A DNA stretch of 22,111 nucleotides from CAZWKX01 sp964633975 (GCA_964633975.1 CAZWKX010000034.1:1-22111); one strand, 5' to 3'; positions 14,647-22,085 are shown, counted from the stretch's first letter. The notes: a model not told the origin generated them from the sequence alone. Numbers and translations are program-made.

Positions 14647-15215
14647 ACCTTCGCCTCCATACTCTCACCCAGGCGACGGGCCAGGGCGGCCCGCCCCTTG
14701 TGCAGGTGAACCTTGACCGTGCTCTGAGTGCATCCGAGGACCTCGGCTATGTCGGCGACGGCCCTGTCTTCGAGGTAGAAGAGGGCGATGGCCTGGGCCT
14801 GGCGTGTGGGGAGGGAGCGAACCGCCTTCCAGAACGCCTCGTCCTCCGCCGGCATACGCGGGATGAAGGAGTGCCGCGGCTTCAGCCGGGCGAGTGCCTT
14901 CGCTTCACGTGCCTTGGTCCTGAAGAAGGAAGCCGACAGGTTGGCCACCACCCGACGCACCCAAGCTCCTGGGTGCTCGTAGCGTCCGACCTGCTCCCAG
15001 CTGCGGTGAGCTGCCAGGAACGCGTCTTGGGCGATGTCTTCCGCAGCCACGCGGCTTCCTGATAGGGCAAATGCGAGGCCCACCACGGGCCGGTACTCGC
15101 TCCGGTAGAACTGTTCAAAGTCGCCCAGGGCGCGAACCGGCCGCAGGTGCGGGTGCATCTCTTTGAGTGTGCGGTCCCTCACCGTGCGTTCCTCGCGGGT
15201 CTGTTGCACGGTCAT
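14643..15215 (-). CDS. ECF RNA polymerase sigma factor (SigE-like)
   Basis: The 190-residue protein has region 2 at about 33-95 (FEQFYRSEYRPVVGLAFALSG, AAEDIAQDAFLAAHRSW, PGAWVRRVVANLSASFFR) and region 4 at about 130-182 (LPTRQAQAIALFYLEDRAVADIAEVLGCTQSTVKVHLHKGRAALARRL). These resemble the SigE-type ECF group common in actinobacteria, where an ECF gene is often followed by a membrane partner. The ATG at 15215 has no Shine-Dalgarno but follows a CGATTA hexamer by 7 nt, suggesting a leaderless message; an internal ATG at 15158 is a shorter alternative that would still keep both domains. The downstream gene overlaps by 4 nt and is probably its partner or anti-sigma. Confidence 0.9.
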   Translation of the reverse strand: MTVQQTREERTVRDRTLKEMHPHLRPVRALGDFEQFYRSEYRPVVGLAFALSGSRVAAEDIAQDAFLAAHRSWEQVGRYEHPGAWVRRVVANLSASFFRTKAREAKALARLKPRHSFIPRMPAEDEAFWKAVRSLPTRQAQAIALFYLEDRAVADIAEVLGCTQSTVKVHLHKGRAALARRLGESMEAKV

Positions 15216-15222
15216 CGGTGGT

Positions 15223-15250
15223 TAATCGTTGGAGAAGCCTCTGAGGTTTA
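15223..15250 (-). promoter_or_regulatory. Candidate ECF-type promoter of the SigE-like gene
   Basis: On the minus strand TAAACC (15250-15245) is followed after exactly 16 nt by CGATTA (15228-15223), 7 nt before the ATG. This closely parallels GTAACC-16 nt-CGGTTA upstream of the other sigma gene at 4516-5061. The perfect palindrome TACTCGCGAGTA (15249-15260) touches the -35 and could be an operator. Confidence 0.5.
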
Positions 15251-15354
15251 CTCGCGAGTAGCTTGATCGGCCGCGCTCGCATGAGGCTGAAGACCGGACC
15301 CGGTTCTCGCCATGAGTGTGAGAGGCTAGAAGGTCCTCGGGAGAAGGCGCTCGG

Positions 15355-16473
15355 CTAGCTGCAGGTAGCCAGCGACGTGAGGCCCAGAGCGCGGGCAAGG
15401 GCGGCGCGTGTGTTGGGTCCCACCTTGCCGTCGACGAAGATGCCGGCCGCCTCTTGGAACTCGCTCACCGCCGACGCGGTGCGGTCCCCATAGACGCCGT
15501 CGATGGGTCCCGGGTCGTGGCCGGCCACTCGGAGCCACTGCTGCAGCTCGCGCACCTCGGGCCCCCGGGCTTGGCCTGGCCGCAGGATGGCGCCGCCGGG
15601 GTCGGCAAGCGAGGAGAAACCAGACCCGCCCGCAATGGTCCTGATGGCCGCCCTGGTCTGCGACCCGACGACGCCGTCGACGCTGAGGCTCTGGGCTCTC
15701 TGAAACGACCGGACTCCCGAGTCTGTCCGCGAGCCGAAGGCTCCGTCGACGGGGCCGGCCTCATGGCCCTTGAGATTCAGGAAGCCTTGCAGCTCCGATA
15801 CCTCGGTGCCCGTTGCGCCCCGGCGCAGCAGCCGGGAGCCGTTGAGCAGCGTATCGAGGGGGATGTTGCTGGTGGGTGTGCAGACCGGAGCCGCGCCCTG
15901 TGCGGCTCGCAGAGCCTGGTACGGGTTCACGATGACGCCGTTGGGGTCGCGGAGCTCGAAGTGGAGGTGAGGTGCAGTGCTCTCGGCGTTGCCGCTGTCG
16001 CCGACCCAGCCTATGAGCTGGCCCGCCTCGACGTGGACCCCGACCGTGATGCCGGGGGCTATGCCCCAGCCCCGACCGTCGTCGGTGCCGGGGTTGTCGT
16101 TGTTGAGGTGAATGTAGCTGGTCTCCCATCCGTCGTCGTGGCGGATGCCGAGGGTGCAGCACTTGTCGTCCCTTATGTACTGGGCTCGCGTCTCCCCGTT
16201 GACGCGGATGATGGTGCCGGAGGCGGCGGCCACCACCGGGGTCATCTTGTCGGCCATCAGGTCTTGGGCATGGTGGTCGCCGTTGGAGCGGGCGGCATAG
16301 AAGGAGTCGCTGTACGTGGCCCTTCCTGCGACCGGGAAGACGAGTGGATAGTCGACCATCTCCCCGTATTGATGGCCTGTAGCTTCGGCCCTGGCGTCGA
16401 AGGAGAACATGACCGCAGTGACCACCAGGATGCAGGTGATCGTCAACGCGGTGCGTCGGTTCACCGTCAACAT
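15355..16473 (-). CDS. Secreted M23 peptidase with two peptidoglycan-binding domains
   Basis: The 372-residue protein has a signal peptide (basic start, hydrophobic 8-24, likely cleavage after DARA at about 29). The LytM/M23 metallopeptidase domain spans about 45-190: the zinc motif HxxxD is in HHAQD (His67, Asp71), a middle His occurs in SYIHLNN (His122), and the closing HxH is in PHLHFEL (His169, His171). All expected ligands are present, so it should be an active endopeptidase cutting peptidoglycan stem or cross-bridge peptides. Two PG_binding_1 domains follow (about 215-282 and 295-365), each with the GxDGxxGxxT pattern. It acts in the cell envelope. AGGAG lies 3 nt before the ATG. It is divergent from the mpgS gene, and a DnaA box lies in the shared upstream region. 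Confidence 0.9.
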   Translation of the reverse strand: MLTVNRRTALTITCILVVTAVMFSFDARAEATGHQYGEMVDYPLVFPVAGRATYSDSFYAARSNGDHHAQDLMADKMTPVVAAASGTIIRVNGETRAQYIRDDKCCTLGIRHDDGWETSYIHLNNDNPGTDDGRGWGIAPGITVGVHVEAGQLIGWVGDSGNAESTAPHLHFELRDPNGVIVNPYQALRAAQGAAPVCTPTSNIPLDTLLNGSRLLRRGATGTEVSELQGFLNLKGHEAGPVDGAFGSRTDSGVRSFQRAQSLSVDGVVGSQTRAAIRTIAGGSGFSSLADPGGAILRPGQARGPEVRELQQWLRVAGHDPGPIDGVYGDRTASAVSEFQEAAGIFVDGKVGPNTRAALARALGLTSLATCS

Positions 16474-16503
16474 GACTCCTCATTCGGCCGACGTCGCTCC
16501 AAC

Positions 16504-16512
16504 TTATCCACA
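16504..16512 (+). promoter_or_regulatory. Perfect DnaA box between the M23 peptidase and mpgS genes
   Basis: TTATCCACA is the canonical high-affinity DnaA-binding 9-mer. It lies 31 bp upstream of the peptidase ATG, in the 196-bp divergent region. It is isolated, with no AT-rich unwinding region or box cluster, so an origin is unlikely; a regulatory or titration role is possible, as is chance. Confidence 0.45.
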
Positions 16513-16669
16513 AGGCTAGCCGAGTCGCGAAAACGGTATTAATCGGCTTCTCAGCGTACTCTCAGTGAGTCTCGGTCCGAAAGGGGTCCGGAGCGATCCG
16601 GCCCCTGCCCGGCTTGTTGGCGTCTGTCATACTTCGGTTGGACTCTGATGGCCGAGAGAGAGGGCCATC

Positions 16670-17920
16670 ATGCGGATTACCTACCCGTATCAGGCCGAGA
16701 GGCTCGGGGCGGTGCGCGTGTACGCGCTCCAGCAGGTCTTCGAGTTGGACTCGGAGCCGGCATCGCCGGAGGGCGACACTTCCTGGGGCACCACGGTCAG
16801 CCATGTGCCTTCGGAGGCCATCATCGATGTGCAGCGGCGCATGGCCATCGTCGTGCCGTGCCGTGACGAGAAGCTCAAGGTGCTCGAGGGGGTGCTCACC
16901 GGTATTCCGCATTCCTGTCTGCTCATCTTCGTCTCCAACAGTTCCAGGGATCCCGTCGACAGGTACGTGTCGGAGCGAGACACTGTCGAACGCTTCTGTC
17001 GCTTCGCCCAGCGCAGCGCCGTCGCCGTTCACCAGCGGGACCCGGCCCTGGCTCGAGCTTTCGTCAAGGCCGGCCTTCCCGAGATCGTGACCCCGGAGGG
17101 CCTGGTCAGGGACGGCAAGGGGGAGGGCATGGTCGCCGGCACCATGCTCGCGCTCCTCGCCGGGAAGGACTATGTGGGCTTCATAGACGCCGACAACTAC
17201 GTGCCCGGCTCCATCACCGAGTACGTCAAGGCGTACGCTGCCGATTTCCATCTGGCGCACAGTCCCTACGCCATGGTGCGCATCAGCTGGCGCAGCAAAC
17301 CCAAGGTATTGGACGGCACCTTGTTCTTCACTCGTTGGGGCCGCACCTCGTCGACGACCAACCGCTTCTTCAATGAGCTCATCGGTGACCACACCGGATT
17401 CGGCACCGAAGCGGTCTCGACCGGCAACGCCGGTGAACATGCGATCACGCTCGAACTCGCCCTCAAGCTGCGTTTTGCCTCGGGCTACGCCGTGGAGCCC
17501 TACGAGCTGCTCTACCTCTTCGAGCAGTACGGCGACATCGACCCGGAGGCCAGGGGCCCTGTCGACGACCCCGAGCTGATGCACGACGGGATACAGGTCT
17601 TCCAGGTGGAGACCTGCAATCCGCACTTCCACGAGGACAAGGGCCGGGAACACGTAGAGAGCATGCGCCGGCTGTCCCTCAATGTGCTGTGCCATTCCTC
17701 GATTTGCCCGCCTCGGCTGCGCGAGGAGATTGCCGCGTTCCTGTCCGATGGGGCTCCTGCGGTTCCGCCTCCCGAGCTGGGGCCCATCTATCCGCCTCTG
17801 GCAGGTGTCGACTCGGATGTCTTCCTTGCCGTGCTCGCCGAGGAGGCCCAGAGCTTCGAGCAGATCGTGCATCCGGAGCGGGGCCGCGCCCGGGGTCGGA
17901 CGCCTATAGCGCTCTCATAG
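16670..17920 (+). CDS. mpgS: Mannosyl-3-phosphoglycerate synthase
   Basis: The 416-residue protein matches the GT55 family: it transfers mannose from GDP-mannose to 3-phosphoglycerate, giving mannosyl-3-phosphoglycerate, the precursor of the compatible solute mannosylglycerate. The family features are the N-terminal sugar-nucleotide strand MAIVVPCRDEKLKVLEGVLTGIPH (about 58-81), the GKGEGMVAG loop (149-157), the metal-binding DADNYVPG (173-180), and FGTEAVSTGNAGEHAITLELALKLRF, all close to characterised MpgS proteins. Length fits the bacterial enzymes. The ATG at 16670 is preceded by GAGAGAGAGGG at 7-10 nt; an upstream ATG at 16648 is in another frame. No phosphatase gene (mpgP) is adjacent, so the second step must be encoded elsewhere. 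A role in heat, salt or drought tolerance is likely; mannosylglycerate is also a precursor of polymers such as methylmannose polysaccharides in some actinobacteria. Confidence 0.85.
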   Translation: MRITYPYQAERLGAVRVYALQQVFELDSEPASPEGDTSWGTTVSHVPSEAIIDVQRRMAIVVPCRDEKLKVLEGVLTGIPHSCLLIFVSNSSRDPVDRYVSERDTVERFCRFAQRSAVAVHQRDPALARAFVKAGLPEIVTPEGLVRDGKGEGMVAGTMLALLAGKDYVGFIDADNYVPGSITEYVKAYAADFHLAHSPYAMVRISWRSKPKVLDGTLFFTRWGRTSSTTNRFFNELIGDHTGFGTEAVSTGNAGEHAITLELALKLRFASGYAVEPYELLYLFEQYGDIDPEARGPVDDPELMHDGIQVFQVETCNPHFHEDKGREHVESMRRLSLNVLCHSSICPPRLREEIAAFLSDGAPAVPPPELGPIYPPLAGVDSDVFLAVLAEEAQSFEQIVHPERGRARGRTPIALS

Positions 17921-17962
17921 GCCTGCGGGCCGAGGCTCTCTGCAGGACGGAGACGGCACTGG

Positions 17963-17968
17963 CAGAAT
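17963..17968 (+). promoter_or_regulatory. Weak candidate -10 element before the DinB-like gene
   Basis: CAGAAT (NANNNT) stands exactly 6 nt before the ATG at 17975, the same geometry as the TANNNT elements at 527, 5591 and 12275. The first base does not match, so this is the weakest of the four. No Shine-Dalgarno precedes the ATG. Confidence 0.3.
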
Positions 17969-17974
17969 CGCCTG

Positions 17975-18484
17975 ATGGAGCGCCCTGACCGCTCGAAGGC
18001 TGCAGACGAGAAGACGAGCCTGGCCGAGTTCCTCGACTACCTGAGAGCCACGATCTTGTGGAAGGTTGAGCGCCTCGAATCCAAGGATACGGCCGGCCGG
18101 CCGATCCCCACCACGACGTTGACGCTGGCGGGAATCGTGAAGCACCTTGCTCTAGTCGAGGACTACTGGTTCCAGGGCGTCTTCCTCGGTGCGGGCCTCC
18201 CCGAGCCGTGGGCGAGCGCGCCGTTTGACGCCGACCATGACTGGGAATTCCATTCGGCTGTCGACGAAGACCCGGCCGATACTCGGGCGCTCTACCAGGC
18301 GGCGTGTGAACGGAGCCGGAAGGTGCTTGCACAGACGACACTCGACGGGCTCTCTGTTGGGGTCCGTGACGGTGAGCCATTCTCGATGCGCTGGATCATG
18401 CTGCACATGATCGAGGAAACGGCGCGCCACGCCGGACACGCAGACTTGCTGCGTGAAGCGATCGACGGCGAGACAGGGGAATAG
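17975..18484 (+). CDS. DinB/DUF664 family putative metal-dependent thiol transferase
   Basis: The 169-residue protein is predicted to be a four-helix DinB-superfamily member. The DUF664-type pattern is visible: LAGIVKHLALVEDYWF in the first helices, with His57 as metal ligand, and HMIEETARHAGHADLLREAIDG near the C-terminus, supplying His152 and His155. In actinobacteria such proteins include mycothiol-dependent enzymes that conjugate or isomerise small molecules, and the fold is also used by bacillithiol transferases. The exact reaction is not known here. The start is chosen as the first ATG, 54 bp after mpgS; the gene may be read from its own promoter or with mpgS. It converges on nrdJ with only 14 bp between the stops. 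Confidence 0.8.
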   Translation: MERPDRSKAADEKTSLAEFLDYLRATILWKVERLESKDTAGRPIPTTTLTLAGIVKHLALVEDYWFQGVFLGAGLPEPWASAPFDADHDWEFHSAVDEDPADTRALYQAACERSRKVLAQTTLDGLSVGVRDGEPFSMRWIMLHMIEETARHAGHADLLREAIDGETGE

Positions 18485-18485
18485 C

Positions 18486-18499
18486 GGCCGGCTGCGGCC
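18486..18499. terminator. Short hairpin between the stops of the DinB-like gene and nrdJ
   Basis: GGCCG (18486-18490) pairs with CGGCC (18495-18499) around a 4-nt loop. It fills the 14-bp gap between two convergent genes and overlaps the nrdJ stop codon by one base. The stem is only 5 bp with no U-tract, so a terminator function is tentative. Confidence 0.3.
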
Positions 18500-21400
18500 T
18501 AGCTGCACCCCATCGAGTTGCCGCAGTTGAGGCACTTGTAGCAGGAGCCGTTGCGCACGGTGATGTGGCCGCAGACGTCGCAGAGGGGGGCATCGCCCAT
18601 CATCGAGCCGAGCCTCGCCTGCAGTGAGCTGACCTGGGTGGCTGTGCCATCTCGAGCCCTTCCGATTGGGGCCGCAGCCTTCGGCGCTCTGGGCCGGCTC
18701 TGTCCGTTGCCGCTCCCGGCTCTGCTCGTGGAGGCCGGGTCTGAGCTCGCCACCGCCGGATGTGAGATTGGGGCTGTCTGTGCTGGAAGGTCGTCAGGGA
18801 GATCGTCAGGCCCGTCCTTGGGATCGATCGGCTGCACTTCCGACAGCTCCAACTGAAGGCCGGCGTCGACGGCGAGACCACTGGGCGGCTCGGGGAGCTC
18901 CCCGTCGTCGGCGGGAGGGACCTGCACGAGATCGGTGCGTCCCAGGTACTCCATGCCGAGAGCCCTGAACACGTAGTCGATGATCGAGTTGGCCATCCTG
19001 ATGTTGGGGTGGCCCTCGACGAGGCCGCGGGGCTCGAAGGTATGGAACGTGAAGGTGTCGACGAACTCCTCGAGCGGCACCCCGTACTGGAGGCCCTTGG
19101 AGACCGCGATGGCGAAGCAGGAGAGTATCCCGCGTAACGTAGCTCCCTCCTTGGCCAGGTCGATGAAGAGCTCCCCCAGAGTGCCGTCGTCGTACTCGCC
19201 GGTGCGGAGAAACACCTTGTGTCCTCCGACTCGCGCCTCCTGGGTCCACCCGCGTCGGCGTGAGGGGAGGAGGAACCTGGGCCGAGTCATGCCCTGATAG
19301 GCCTCCGACGGGCTCAAGCCGGGTGCAAAGATGCCGGTGACGACGCGGGCCTGCGTCTCTATGGCTTTGGCGAGCGCCTCCGGTTCTTCCTCGAGGGTGT
19401 CGCCCTCGTCGGAGGAGACCGACAGAGGCTGGCTGGCTTTGGAGCCGTCCCGGTACAGCGCCATCGCCTTCAGGCCGAGTTTCCATGAGAGCATGAGGGC
19501 TTCAGAGATGTCCTCGACCGTCACATCACCCGGCATGTTTATGGTCTTTGAGATGGCTCCCGAGATGAACGGCTGCACCGCGGCCATGGCCTTTATGTGG
19601 CCGGTGTGATGGATGAAGCGGGAGCCGTGCCGGCCGTTCCGGTTGGCGGTGTCGAAGATGGGGAGGTGCTCATCTCGTATGTGGGGGGCGCCTTCGATCG
19701 TCTGATGCCCGCAGATGTGATCATTGGCGGCACGCACATGCTCGCTGCTGAAGCCGAGCTCGGTGAGCAGATCGAAGTTCGGTGAGAGCTCGCCGTCGAT
19801 GCCGAGCTTGACCAGAGTCTCCTGACCGAGTGCCGAGAGATTGAAGGCGTGCTTCAGCTCGAACACTCCAGGGAGGGTGCGCTCGATCGTCTCGATGTCG
19901 TCGTTGGTGAGCCCTTTCGCCCGGAGGGTCTCCTTGTTGATGAGGGGGGCGCCGTCGAGGGTGAGGGTGCCGATGACGTACTCCATGATCTCGCGGAGCT
20001 GCTCGTCTGAGTACTCGAGGTTGTGCAGTGCCGGCTCCACGGATCGGTTGGCGATTTTGAAGTAGCCGCCTCCGGCAAGCTTCTTGAACTTGACCAGAGC
20101 GAAGTCCGGCTCGATGCCGGTGGTGTCGCAGTCCATGAGCAGCCCGATCGTGCCGGTCGGGGCGAGCACCGAGACTTGGGCGTTGCGGAATCCGTGCCGC
20201 TCGCCCATGCTCAGTGCCGAGTCCCATGAGTCGCGCGCCGCCTCGACGAGCGCGGCTGGGCAGTGTTCGGGCTGTATGCCCACGACGCGGTGGCTCACTT
20301 GTTCGTACTCGTCGGGAGGTGCGTCGTAGGCAGCACGCCGATGATTGCGGATGACCCGAAGCATGGATTCGCGGTTCTCGTCGAAGCGGGGGAAGGGGCC
20401 GACCACGGAGGCGAGCTCCGCCGAGGTGGTGTAGGAGTCGCCGGTGAGCACCGCCGTCAGAGCTGCGGCTATGGCGCGGCCCTCTTCAGAGTCGTATGGA
20501 ATGCCGCTGCGCATCAGCAGGGAGCCCAGATTGGCGTAGCCGAGCCCGAGAGTCCTGTAGTCGTAGGAGCCCTGGGCAATCTCCTTCGAGGGGAAGTGGG
20601 CCATCGTCACCGAGATCTCAAGGACGATGGTCCAAAGACGGATGGCGTGCTTGTAGGTCTCAATGTTGAAGATGCCGTGGTCATCGTCGAAGAAGGAGAC
20701 GAGGTTGAGGCTGGCCAGGTTGCAGGCAGTGTTATCGAGGAACATGTACTCCGAGCAGGGATTTGAGGCTCGGATGCGGCCGCCGGCGGGGCACGTGTGC
20801 CACTCATTGATGGTGGAGTCGAATTGGACTCCCGGATCCGCACATGCCCAGGCGGCGTCGACGATCTGGTGCCAAAGGTCGCGTGCTTGCACGCTCTTCA
20901 TCACCGTACCGTCTGTGCGGGCGGTGAGGTTCCACTCGGCGTCGTCGAGAACGGCCTGGATGAAATCGTTGGACACCCGCACCGAGTTATTGGCGTTTTG
21001 ACCCGACACCGTCTGGTAGGCCTCGCCGTTGAAATCGGCCGGGTACCCGGCATTGATCAACGCCCGGACCTTCTCTTCTTCAACCTTCTTCCAGGTGATG
21101 AACTCTTCGATGTCGGGGTGGTCGATGTCGAGGATGACCATCTTCGCGGCACGCCTGGTCGTGCCTCCCGATTTGATGGCTCCGGCGGCCCGGTCTCCGA
21201 TTCGGAGGAACGACATGACGCCCGAGGAGCGGCCGCCTCCCGAGAGCGGCTCATTCTCGGCGCGGATCTTGGAGAAATTGGTGCCGGTGCCCGAGCCGAA
21301 CTTGAAGAGACGTGCTTCTCGGGTCCAGAGATCCATGATGCCGCCCTCGTTGACGAGGTCGTCTTCTATGGACTGGATGAAGCATGCGTGTGGGGCGGGA

Positions 21401-21948
21401 CGGGAGTAGGAGTCGGGGGAGGGGACCAGGCGGCCGGTGTCAGGGTCGACGTACCAGAAGCCCTGCGGAGGGCCGGTGAGGCCGTATGTGTGGTGGATGC
21501 CGGTGTTGAACCACTGTGGGCTGTTCGGTGCTGCTATTTGGTTGACCAGCGTGTAGGAGATCTCGTCCTCGAAGCTCTGCGCATCGTTCGTTGAGGCGAA
21601 GTACCCGTAGCGCTGGCCCCACCACCGCCAGGTGCTGGCGAGGCGCCGGATGACCTGGCGCGCCGAGCGTTCCGGTCCGAGGACCACATTGCCGTCGGCG
21701 CCGACGATGGGTTGTCCTGTCTCGTCGAGCTGTGGAACGCCTGCCTTGCGGAAGTACTTCGACACCATGATGTCGGCTGCGACCTGGGACCAAGAGGTTG
21801 GTATCTCGGCGTCCGACATCTCGAAGACGATCGATCCGTCCGGATTGGCGATTCGGGAGTCGCGTTTGCCCCAGGAAACCGAGTTGAGAGGGTCTTCGTC
21901 TGGTTTCGTGAAGAGCCGAGTGATGCGAAGTCCCGTATCTGTGGCCAT
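18499..21948 (-). CDS. nrdJ: Adenosylcobalamin-dependent (class II) ribonucleoside-diphosphate reductase
   Basis: The 1149-residue protein makes deoxyribonucleotides from ribonucleotides using adenosylcobalamin to generate a thiyl radical, and so works with or without oxygen. The key cysteines align with Thermotoga NrdJ: Cys189 in HACFIQS (equivalent of Cys134), Cys398 in SNPCSE (thiyl, Cys322) and Cys409 in DNTACNL (Cys333, redox partner), with Glu400. FKFGSGTGTNFSKIR and VLAPTGTIGLLMDCDTTGIEPDFALVKFKKL are core motifs. A TSCPD-type domain lies at about 920-1040. After a disordered, Pro/Ser-rich linker comes a zinc-ribbon tail (CDVCG, CYKCLNCG, and C-terminal GCS). No N-terminal ATP-cone is seen. 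The ATG at 21948 has AAGGGAG 3 nt upstream. The 5' region holds NrdR-box-like palindromes and a DnaA box. No intein or truncation is evident. Confidence 0.97.
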   Translation of the reverse strand: MATDTGLRITRLFTKPDEDPLNSVSWGKRDSRIANPDGSIVFEMSDAEIPTSWSQVAADIMVSKYFRKAGVPQLDETGQPIVGADGNVVLGPERSARQVIRRLASTWRWWGQRYGYFASTNDAQSFEDEISYTLVNQIAAPNSPQWFNTGIHHTYGLTGPPQGFWYVDPDTGRLVPSPDSYSRPAPHACFIQSIEDDLVNEGGIMDLWTREARLFKFGSGTGTNFSKIRAENEPLSGGGRSSGVMSFLRIGDRAAGAIKSGGTTRRAAKMVILDIDHPDIEEFITWKKVEEEKVRALINAGYPADFNGEAYQTVSGQNANNSVRVSNDFIQAVLDDAEWNLTARTDGTVMKSVQARDLWHQIVDAAWACADPGVQFDSTINEWHTCPAGGRIRASNPCSEYMFLDNTACNLASLNLVSFFDDDHGIFNIETYKHAIRLWTIVLEISVTMAHFPSKEIAQGSYDYRTLGLGYANLGSLLMRSGIPYDSEEGRAIAAALTAVLTGDSYTTSAELASVVGPFPRFDENRESMLRVIRNHRRAAYDAPPDEYEQVSHRVVGIQPEHCPAALVEAARDSWDSALSMGERHGFRNAQVSVLAPTGTIGLLMDCDTTGIEPDFALVKFKKLAGGGYFKIANRSVEPALHNLEYSDEQLREIMEYVIGTLTLDGAPLINKETLRAKGLTNDDIETIERTLPGVFELKHAFNLSALGQETLVKLGIDGELSPNFDLLTELGFSSEHVRAANDHICGHQTIEGAPHIRDEHLPIFDTANRNGRHGSRFIHHTGHIKAMAAVQPFISGAISKTINMPGDVTVEDISEALMLSWKLGLKAMALYRDGSKASQPLSVSSDEGDTLEEEPEALAKAIETQARVVTGIFAPGLSPSEAYQGMTRPRFLLPSRRRGWTQEARVGGHKVFLRTGEYDDGTLGELFIDLAKEGATLRGILSCFAIAVSKGLQYGVPLEEFVDTFTFHTFEPRGLVEGHPNIRMANSIIDYVFRALGMEYLGRTDLVQVPPADDGELPEPPSGLAVDAGLQLELSEVQPIDPKDGPDDLPDDLPAQTAPISHPAVASSDPASTSRAGSGNGQSRPRAPKAAAPIGRARDGTATQVSSLQARLGSMMGDAPLCDVCGHITVRNGSCYKCLNCGNSMGCS

Positions 21949-21996
21949 GGCTCCCTTCCTGAGGCAGCGCCTCTTTTGTCCCGGCCCCCGCCGGAC

Positions 21997-22005
21997 TTAT
22001 CCACA
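21997..22005 (+). promoter_or_regulatory. Perfect DnaA box upstream of nrdJ
   Basis: TTATCCACA lies 49 bp upstream of the nrdJ ATG, just downstream (in nrdJ orientation) of the first NrdR-like box. DnaA binding upstream of ribonucleotide reductase genes is established in E. coli (nrdAB). It lies next to the NrdR-like boxes, which supports a control role over a chance match. Confidence 0.55.
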
Positions 22006-22006
22006 T

Positions 22007-22053
22007 CCACAAGATGTTGTGGCGTCGCCGGGGAGGCGCACAACATGTTGTTG
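22007..22053. promoter_or_regulatory. Tandem NrdR-box-like palindromes upstream of nrdJ
   Basis: Box 1, CCACAAGATGTTGTGG (22007-22022), is a near-perfect 16-bp palindrome. Box 2, GCACAACATGTTGTTG (22038-22053), contains the perfect core ACAACATGTTGT. Their centres are 31 bp apart, close to three helical turns, the arrangement known for paired NrdR sites, and the sequences resemble the NrdR pattern acaCwAtATaTwGtgt in outline. The gene for NrdR is not in the window but is often beside nrdJ in actinobacteria. Confidence 0.65.
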
Positions 22054-22061
22054 AAGGGGGA

Positions 22062-22085
22062 ACACAAGTGTAATTACACGTGTGT
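22062..22085. promoter_or_regulatory. 24-bp near-perfect palindrome with core GTGTAATTACAC
   Basis: The two 12-nt halves are complementary except at the sixth position (left half ACACAAGTGTAA). The AT-rich perfect core GTGTAATTACAC (22068-22079) stands out in GC-rich DNA. It does not match the NrdR or LexA patterns I know and is 28 bp from the centre of NrdR-like box 2. It could be an operator for a dimeric regulator of nrdJ or of a gene beyond the right edge. Confidence 0.55.

Noticed and set aside
15454..16542. 362-codon plus-strand frame across the M23 peptidase
   Set aside because: The minus strand encodes a complete peptidase with all zinc ligands and two binding domains, so the plus frame is a shadow.
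16562..17872. 436-codon minus-strand frame across mpgS
   Set aside because: The plus-strand mpgS has clear GT55 motifs and a ribosome binding site. The reverse frame has no recognisable domain.
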